A stretch of 6,131 bases of DNA from an uncultured Chthoniobacterales bacterium. GTDB taxonomy: Bacteria; Verrucomicrobiota; Verrucomicrobiae; Chthoniobacterales; UBA10450. The notes under the pieces are model-generated. The model saw only the letters and a list, made by a program, of their open reading frames with translations. It searched no databases and was not told the DNA's origin. The stretch spans positions 1 to 6,131 of the forward strand of contig CATPCN010000286.1 of assembly GCA_955652855.1 (NCBI GenBank). The letters are read 5' to 3'. Of this stretch, positions 1-6,131 are shown piece after piece. Made by a program: the position numbers and the translations under genes. Each line of letters begins with the position of its first letter. Within the stretch, counting starts at the first letter, position 1.

Positions 1-1649
1 GATTGGAACTTCCGCGACTCGCCTTGCCCGAAATTGATGAGCCGGGCGAAATCGCGCGATTTTTGTTCGGCGATGGGTTGCCGGGCGAATTCCCATTTTT
101 AAACGGCGCGTATCGCGAAATGTATCTCGAACCAATCCGTAAAATCGAAAACTTCGGAAAGAACGGCGATTCAAAAAACGGCAAGATCGACAAGAAGGCT
201 CCGCAAGCGGAGGAGCCGACGCGATTGTTTTCCGGGTTCATGCTTGCTGAGGACACAAACGAGCGGTTTCATTATCTGACGGCACATCAGCGCACACATC
301 GCCTCAGCACGGCGTTCGATGGCCCGACACTTTACGGGATCGACAGCGACGCGGACGGCGTCTTCGGAAAAATCGGCGAAGGTGGCGTTGCGGTCGACAC
401 GGTCGAGGACATGGTGCGGCTCTACGACGGGTTCGATCTCGGCGCACCGACTTTTTCGGCATCGATGACGATCAGCGGGCCCGCGCCAATCATCATGGCG
501 ATGTACATCACGGCCGCGAAGCGGCGCTTCGGCAAATCGGTTGTTTCAAAACTGCGCGGCACAATCCAGGCCGACATCTTTAAGGAAGTCCAGGCGCAGA
601 ACGAAACCATTTTCCCGACGGAGGCGTCGCTGCGTTTTCTTACTGACATGGTCGAGTTCACCACGCGTGAGATGCCACGTTGGTATCCCATCTCGATCAG
701 TGGCTATCACATCGGGGAAGCCGGCTCGACGCCGGTGCAACAGGCGGCCTACACGCTCTCGAACGGATTTGCTTACGCGGAAATGTTCGCCGCGCGCGGA
801 ATCCCGATCGATCAGTTCGGGCCGCGGCTCTCGTTCTTTCTCGATTGCGGTCTAGATGTCGAATACATCGCGCTGTCTCGCGTCTCGCGGCGAATTTGGG
901 CGATCGGAATGCGCGATGCATTCGGTGCTGGTCAGCGCGGGCAGATGTTCAAGCTCCACACGCAAACGAGTGGGCGGTCACTCATTGCGGCCGAGTTCAA
1001 AAATAATCTCACGCGCACTGCGGCTGAGTTGATGCTCGCTTACATAAACGCGACAAATTCATCTCACTCGAACAGCGCCGACGAACCATTCACCACGCCA
1101 AGCGAGGAATGGATCCGGCTCGCTGCGCATAGCCAGGCGATCCTTCTCGAGGAATCGGGAATCTTCAAACACACCATGAATATGTTGAGCGGTTCGCCCG
1201 GGATGAAAGCGGTGGAGCGCGCGGTTGAAGCCGCCATCCTCGAAGAATTTCGCGAGATCGAGAAAATGGGCGGAGTTCTCGCGGCGGTGGAAAATCGTTA
1301 TCAGCGCAGCCAAATCCAGAACGCCGCACATCGTTACGAACAACAAATTTACAACGGAACGCGTCCGATCATTGCCTTAAATAAATATCGTAACGGCGAA
1401 GATGACGCGCCCGAAATAAAGCTCGTGCGCACACCGCGTTCCAAGCAGCAGCTGCAAATCGATCGCCTCACAAAATTCAAAAAGAAAAACGCCGAGAAAG
1501 CGAAACGCGCTCTGGCAAAACTGGGCGACGCGGTCGATCGCGGCGACAATTGTTTCCCTGCGCTCCTCGAAGCCGTGGAGATTTGCTCGTTAGGCCAAAT
1601 CACCAGTCGTCTTCAGGAAGTTGTCGGCCGCTTTCGGCCGATGGTGTGA
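1..1649 (+). CDS. icmF: Fused isobutyryl-CoA mutase (IcmF-type), C-terminal mutase half, 5' partial
   Basis: This is a coenzyme B12-dependent acyl-CoA mutase that rearranges the carbon skeleton of short acyl-CoAs, probably isobutyryl-CoA to n-butyryl-CoA, in the cytoplasm. The first full codon is at 3; it is TTG, and the frame is open to the window edge, so the true start lies upstream. Residues below count from position 3. Residues 6-37 match the linker that joins the GTPase to the mutase barrel in IcmF, and 72-460 are the TIM-barrel core. SISGYHIGEAG (231-241) carries the catalytic Tyr235-His236 pair. Phe76 and Gln199 occupy the positions of Tyr89 and Arg207 in methylmalonyl-CoA mutase, the IcmF/ICM pattern. 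The tail, ending CSLGQI...RFRPMV, is also IcmF-like, with no C-terminal B12 domain, so cobalamin-binding and GTPase domains should lie upstream (inferred). A Lys/Asn/Gly-rich insert (about 45-70) looks unusual. A stand-alone large subunit remains possible. Confidence 0.85.
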   Translation, partial: LELPRLALPEIDEPGEIARFLFGDGLPGEFPFLNGAYREMYLEPIRKIENFGKNGDSKNGKIDKKAPQAEEPTRLFSGFMLAEDTNERFHYLTAHQRTHRLSTAFDGPTLYGIDSDADGVFGKIGEGGVAVDTVEDMVRLYDGFDLGAPTFSASMTISGPAPIIMAMYITAAKRRFGKSVVSKLRGTIQADIFKEVQAQNETIFPTEASLRFLTDMVEFTTREMPRWYPISISGYHIGEAGSTPVQQAAYTLSNGFAYAEMFAARGIPIDQFGPRLSFFLDCGLDVEYIALSRVSRRIWAIGMRDAFGAGQRGQMFKLHTQTSGRSLIAAEFKNNLTRTAAELMLAYINATNSSHSNSADEPFTTPSEEWIRLAAHSQAILLEESGIFKHTMNMLSGSPGMKAVERAVEAAILEEFREIEKMGGVLAAVENRYQRSQIQNAAHRYEQQIYNGTRPIIALNKYRNGEDDAPEIKLVRTPRSKQQLQIDRLTKFKKKNAEKAKRALAKLGDAVDRGDNCFPALLEAVEICSLGQITSRLQEVVGRFRPMV

Positions 1650-1667
1650 ATTGTCGATCTTGCTTTT

Positions 1668-2141
1668 TTACGCGCGCTCGACGCGGCACGGGTAACAACC
1701 CGGGCGCGCGTTGTGTAAGTGCAGATTACTGATGCGCGAATCTGTGAAGAACCGCTCGATCTGCGTTTCCAAATCCGATCCCTCGGTTACTTCGGAACCC
1801 AACATCATTCCGTTGTCATCATAAGCACGCACCGATAAGAGCCGGCTTCGCACCGCTTCCGGAACTTCGTTCGGGCTCAAGGCCGCTTCCTTCGCATTCT
1901 CGCGCACGAAAATCGGCCCTGACGCGCAATACGGCGAATCGGATGGATGATGCGCGAAGGAAAAAAGAATAAGCGATTCTCCCGGCTCGGCGTCTTCGAG
2001 ACTGACCCGACATGGAAATCTCGGTTTCTTATCCGCGACCACGCGCCGCGCATTCTTCTCCGCTAACGCGGCCTCACTCAGAGAAAACAGAGGCACAAAC
2101 TTCGCGAGCGGCAGACCAATGATTCGAAAAGAAGTTTTCAT
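1668..2141 (-). CDS. DUF1203 family protein, function unknown
   Basis: This small soluble protein of 157 residues looks full length for the DUF1203 family, whose biochemical role I do not know. Family hallmarks seen are an N-terminal FRIIGLP, then FPCRVSLEDAEPGE (residues 42-55), SPYCASGPIFVRE (69-81), and a C-terminal HNARPGCYPCR block (143-153) with Cys149 and Cys152. The conserved Cys and His residues hint at metal binding or redox chemistry, but that is speculation. I chose the ATG at 2141 because family members begin just before the FRI-GLP strand. The frame stays open upstream, with another ATG at 2153 and a TTG at 2216 that would overlap the stop of the upstream synthetase gene. No convincing Shine-Dalgarno site is seen. 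It lies 71 nt downstream of the acyl-CoA synthetase on the same strand, so co-transcription is plausible, and it converges on icmF with an 18-nt gap. No signal peptide or membrane segment is evident. Confidence 0.8.
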   Translation of the reverse strand: MKTSFRIIGLPLAKFVPLFSLSEAALAEKNARRVVADKKPRFPCRVSLEDAEPGESLILFSFAHHPSDSPYCASGPIFVRENAKEAALSPNEVPEAVRSRLLSVRAYDDNGMMLGSEVTEGSDLETQIERFFTDSRISNLHLHNARPGCYPCRVERA

Positions 2142-2155
2142 CGACGCAAACATAT

Positions 2156-2169
2156 TGCTCGCGCGAGCA
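2156..2169. repeat. 14-bp perfect palindrome upstream of the DUF1203 gene
   Basis: TGCTCGCGCGAGCA reads the same on both strands. It lies 14 nt upstream of the chosen DUF1203 start at 2141 and within the gap after the synthetase gene. It could be an operator-like site or a small RNA stem. GC-rich genomes produce such palindromes by chance fairly often, so a function is not established. Confidence 0.4.
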
Positions 2170-2212
2170 TGCTCCCACCCGGTTCTTGCGGCTATTTTTA
2201 GTGATCCTGAAA

Positions 2213-4210
<1,998 letters not shown>

Positions 4211-4223
4211 GCAATTATTTTGC

Positions 4224-4351
4224 TGTCATTCCGAGCGAAGTCGAGGAATCCCGTCGCAAAATCTTCGGTAAATGTCGCGGGATTATCGCCCACGCATCCC
4301 ACGCTCCGAAAGTCCGGTCTTCGACTCCGCTGCGCTTTGCTCAGAATGACA
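4224..4351. repeat. 128-bp inverted-repeat (MITE/REP-like) element
   Basis: The ends are inverted copies of each other: TGTCATTCCGAGCGAAG at 4224-4240 and, on the opposite strand from 4351 down to 4335, TGTCATTCTGAGCAAAG. That is 15 of 17 matches. An internal pair, AATCCCG (4247-4253) and CGGGATT (4278-4284), would form a second hairpin. There is no open reading frame of note inside. Elements with these ends are, from memory, common in intergenic DNA of several environmental phyla. No clear target-site duplication was found next to it. Confidence 0.75.
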
Positions 4352-4358
4352 AGATGGT

Positions 4359-4381
4359 TGCCGACGCGTCATTCGTCGGCA
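4359..4381 (+). other. Hairpin in the prpD leader
   Basis: TGCCGACG (4359-4366) and CGTCGGCA (4374-4381) form a perfect 8-bp stem with a 7-nt loop, ending 20 nt before the prpD ATG at 4402. No run of T follows, so it is not a terminator by the usual rule. It may affect leader folding or mRNA stability, or be chance. Confidence 0.4.
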
Positions 4382-4401
4382 GATTGCAGCTTCGCTTTTT
4401 C

Positions 4402-5766
4402 ATGACCAAGACGCTCGCTCATCAACTCGCCGACTACGCCTGTTCCCTTCAGTTCGAAGATCTTTCGAAGGAAGTCGTGCACGAAGTGAAGCGGCGCGTG
4501 ATCGACTCGATCGGCTGCGCGCTCGGTGCGTGGAAGGAAGAACCCTGCGCGATCGCCCGCAAAGTCGCGTCCGAATTTTCAGCTAGCGCCGGATCGACAA
4601 TCCTCGGAACGAAACACAAAGCGCCGCCGGACTGGGCGGCGTTTGCGAACGGCTGCTGCATTCGCTATTTCGATTACAACGACACGTACCTCTCGAAAGA
4701 GCCGGCGCATCCGAGCGACAACATTTCTGCCGCGCTCGCAATTGCGGAGAGCGTCGGCGCGAACGGACGCGAACTGATCACGGCAATCGCGCTCGCTTAC
4801 GAAGTGCAATGTCGATTATGCGACGCGGCCAGTATTCGCGCGCGCGGTTGGGACCACGTCACCTATGGCGCGTTTTCCACAGCGCTGGCCTGCGCGCGGT
4901 TAATGAAACTCGATCCGGAAAAAATGCGACACGCCGTGAACATTGCCGGCGTGGCCTGTGCGGCCATGCGGCAAGCGCGCGTCGGAGAACTTTCTCATTG
5001 GAAAGGCGTCGCGTTCGCGAATGCGGCGCGGCACGGAGTTTATTCAGCGCTGCTCGCGCGCGCGGGAATGACCGGACCGGCTCCGATTTTCGAAGGACAA
5101 ATGGGATTTGAGAAACAACTTGGTGTGTCGTTAGGCAACGTCGGCGAAAAGTTCAAAGGCGCGCCGGCGATGATCCTGAACACTAGTATCAAGTTCTGGC
5201 CGGCGGAATATCACAGCCAAAGCGCGATCGAAGCGGCGCTGTTTCTGCGAAAACAAGTTGTCGATCTTGCGCAGGTGAAGTCGATGACGATCGAAAGTCA
5301 TGATGCTTCCGTCGACATTATCGGAAGCGAGCCGGAGAAATGGAAACCGGAGACGCGCGAGACGGCCGACCACAGTCTGCCTTACATCACGGCGATTGCG
5401 TTGATCGATGGCGAAGTGACGAGCAAACAGTTCGAGCCGGAACGTTTTGCCGATCCGAAGATTTGGAAATTTTTGGAAAACGTGAAGGTGGGACGCAACG
5501 CGGAGTTGAGCGCCATGTATCCCGGCGCGGTTGCGAACATCGTGCATGTCGATCTTAGCGACGGCAAGCGATTGACGAAACGCGTCGATTATCCGCTCGG
5601 TCACGCGAAAAATCCGCTCAAGGATTCGGAGGTCGAAGGAAAGTTTCGATCGCTCGTCGAACCGGCGCTCGGGGAATCCGCTGCGAAAAAGATTGTCGAT
5701 CTTGTTTGGAAGCTCGATGAAGCTAAGAATGTTGATGAGTTGATGCAAGCGGTCGTGATGAAATGA
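4402..5766 (+). CDS. prpD: 2-methylcitrate dehydratase, MmgE/PrpD family
   Basis: It would dehydrate 2-methylcitrate to 2-methyl-cis-aconitate (or rearrange it toward methylisocitrate) in the cytoplasmic 2-methylcitrate cycle that oxidises propionyl-CoA. The 454-residue length fits the family. An all-helical MmgE/PrpD domain spans roughly 1-260 and the smaller C-terminal domain roughly 265-450. RYFDYNDTYL...HPSDN (89-107) and SHWKG (198-202) carry Asp, Thr, His and Lys residues at places like those in the cis-aconitate decarboxylase active site. DHSLPYI (323-329) and the YPGAVANIVHV segment are also family-typical. The start at 4402 gives the normal N-terminus; an in-frame ATG at 4354 would add 16 unusual residues directly after the repeat element. 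The stop overlaps the prpB start as ATGA, implying translational coupling. MmgE/PrpD proteins also include epimerases and decarboxylases, but the prpB neighbour favours PrpD. Confidence 0.85.
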   Translation: MTKTLAHQLADYACSLQFEDLSKEVVHEVKRRVIDSIGCALGAWKEEPCAIARKVASEFSASAGSTILGTKHKAPPDWAAFANGCCIRYFDYNDTYLSKEPAHPSDNISAALAIAESVGANGRELITAIALAYEVQCRLCDAASIRARGWDHVTYGAFSTALACARLMKLDPEKMRHAVNIAGVACAAMRQARVGELSHWKGVAFANAARHGVYSALLARAGMTGPAPIFEGQMGFEKQLGVSLGNVGEKFKGAPAMILNTSIKFWPAEYHSQSAIEAALFLRKQVVDLAQVKSMTIESHDASVDIIGSEPEKWKPETRETADHSLPYITAIALIDGEVTSKQFEPERFADPKIWKFLENVKVGRNAELSAMYPGAVANIVHVDLSDGKRLTKRVDYPLGHAKNPLKDSEVEGKFRSLVEPALGESAAKKIVDLVWKLDEAKNVDELMQAVVMK

Positions 5767-6131
5767 AAAGCAAAGGTGCAGCGTTGCGGCAACTGATCGC
5801 GAAAGGCGCTGTGATGATGCCGGGCGTGCCGAATGCGGCGATGGCGCGACAGGTGGAGCGCGCGGATTTCGACGCGGTTTATATTAGCGGGGCGGGATTG
5901 GCGAAATCGACGGCGGGGGTTCCGGACATCGGATTGCTCACGCTGGACGAAGTTGCGCAGCTCGCCGGTTACATCGCGAAGGCTGTGAAAATTCCGGCGA
6001 TTGTCGATGCGGACACCGGTTTTGGCGGCGCGGAAAACGTCGCGCGGACAATTCGCGAACTGGAAAACGCAGGTCTCGCCGGATGCCACATCGAGGACCA
6101 GGAATTTCCGAAACGCTGCGGACATCTCGCC
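5763..6131 (+). CDS. prpB: 2-methylisocitrate lyase, 3' partial
   Basis: This lyase would split 2-methylisocitrate into pyruvate and succinate, the last step of the 2-methylcitrate cycle; it needs Mg2+ and acts in the cytoplasm. Only the first 123 residues are in the window, and the frame runs off the edge open. It belongs to the isocitrate lyase/PEP mutase superfamily. Seen are PGVPNA (20-25), YISGAGLAKS (40-49), PDIGLLTLDEVA (54-65), the metal-site VDADTGFG (81-88, with Asp82 and Asp84) and HIEDQEFPKRCGH (109-121), where Cys119 is the catalytic cysteine of the KRCGH signature. The ATG at 5763 overlaps the prpD stop by 4 nt, so the two are surely one transcript and probably translationally coupled. 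No separate Shine-Dalgarno site is obvious. The full family length is about 290 residues. A close relative such as another PEP mutase-like enzyme is less likely given the signature and neighbour. Confidence 0.92.
   Translation, partial: MKSKGAALRQLIAKGAVMMPGVPNAAMARQVERADFDAVYISGAGLAKSTAGVPDIGLLTLDEVAQLAGYIAKAVKIPAIVDADTGFGGAENVARTIRELENAGLAGCHIEDQEFPKRCGHLA

Larger units (their letters stand above)
4211..4401. promoter_or_regulatory. Divergent intergenic region between the acyl-CoA synthetase and prpD
   Basis: These 191 nt separate two divergently transcribed genes, so promoters for both are expected here. Most of the space is an inverted-repeat element (4224-4351), leaving only 13 nt on the synthetase side and 50 nt on the prpD side. 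I see no convincing -35/-10 pair on either strand and no strong Shine-Dalgarno site before either start. The region is called regulatory from gene layout, not from a recognised motif. Confidence 0.4.

Noticed and set aside
3..5. TTG as the start codon of the mutase
   Set aside because: It falls at the window edge, the frame is open to the edge, and residues from about 6 on match an internal linker of IcmF, so the gene begins upstream.
1624..1669. Intrinsic terminator at the icmF end: stem 1624-1630 with 1635-1641, then six T at 1664-1669
   Set aside because: The stem lies in the last codons and the T run is more than 20 nt after it, too far for a standard intrinsic terminator; the stem is short (7 bp).
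1671..1710. GC-rich inverted repeats near the DUF1203 C-terminus
   Set aside because: They fall in codons of the family-conserved HNARPGC...CR tail, so protein conservation explains them better than an RNA structure.
5131..5748. 205-codon open frame on the minus strand opposite prpD
   Set aside because: It lies fully inside the well-supported prpD gene, its protein has no recognisable domain, and long antisense frames are expected in GC-rich coding DNA.
5601..6125. 174-codon open frame on the minus strand across the prpD/prpB junction
   Set aside because: It is antisense to two clear enzymes with signature motifs; composition (Arg/Phe/Ser-rich) is typical of a shadow frame.

Overview
The window is a stretch of bacterial chromosome with four clear metabolic genes and one conserved gene of unknown function. 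No phage, transposase, rRNA, tRNA or CRISPR signal was seen. The sequence is moderately GC-rich, the starts lack good Shine-Dalgarno sites, and short palindromic repeats of the 'TGTCATTC...GAATGACA' and 'CTGTAGGGGAA...TTCCCCTACAG' kind are present. This style suggests a soil bacterium such as Verrucomicrobiota (Chthoniobacterales-like) or Acidobacteriota. That placement is an impression, not a demonstrated assignment.

Layout. Positions 1-1649 (+) hold the C-terminal half of a coenzyme B12-dependent acyl-CoA mutase of the IcmF (fused isobutyryl-CoA mutase) type; its 5' part is outside the window. Converging on it at 1668-2141 (-) is a DUF1203 protein, which lies 71 nt downstream of a 665-residue acyl-CoA synthetase of the acetyl-CoA synthetase superfamily (2213-4210, -). 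A 191-nt divergent intergenic region (4211-4401) is mostly filled by a 128-bp inverted-repeat element. Going right are prpD (2-methylcitrate dehydratase, 4402-5766, +) and, overlapping it by ATGA, the start of prpB (2-methylisocitrate lyase, 5763 to the window end).

How the genes fit together (inference): the synthetase would activate a short or branched carboxylic acid to its CoA ester. IcmF would interconvert n-butyryl- and isobutyryl-type CoA esters. Propionyl-CoA from branched-chain or odd-chain breakdown would enter the 2-methylcitrate cycle through PrpD and PrpB. The synthase PrpC is not in the window.

The most unusual signal is inside the acyl-CoA synthetase gene. A 64-bp palindromic repeat and a four-copy heptanucleotide tandem repeat lie 25 bp apart in the coding sequence and are read through in frame, giving about 32 residues of a linker just ahead of the ATP-binding loop. 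This resembles the in-frame palindromic elements described in Rickettsia. A second, different inverted-repeat element lies between the divergent synthetase and prpD genes, where promoters would be expected.
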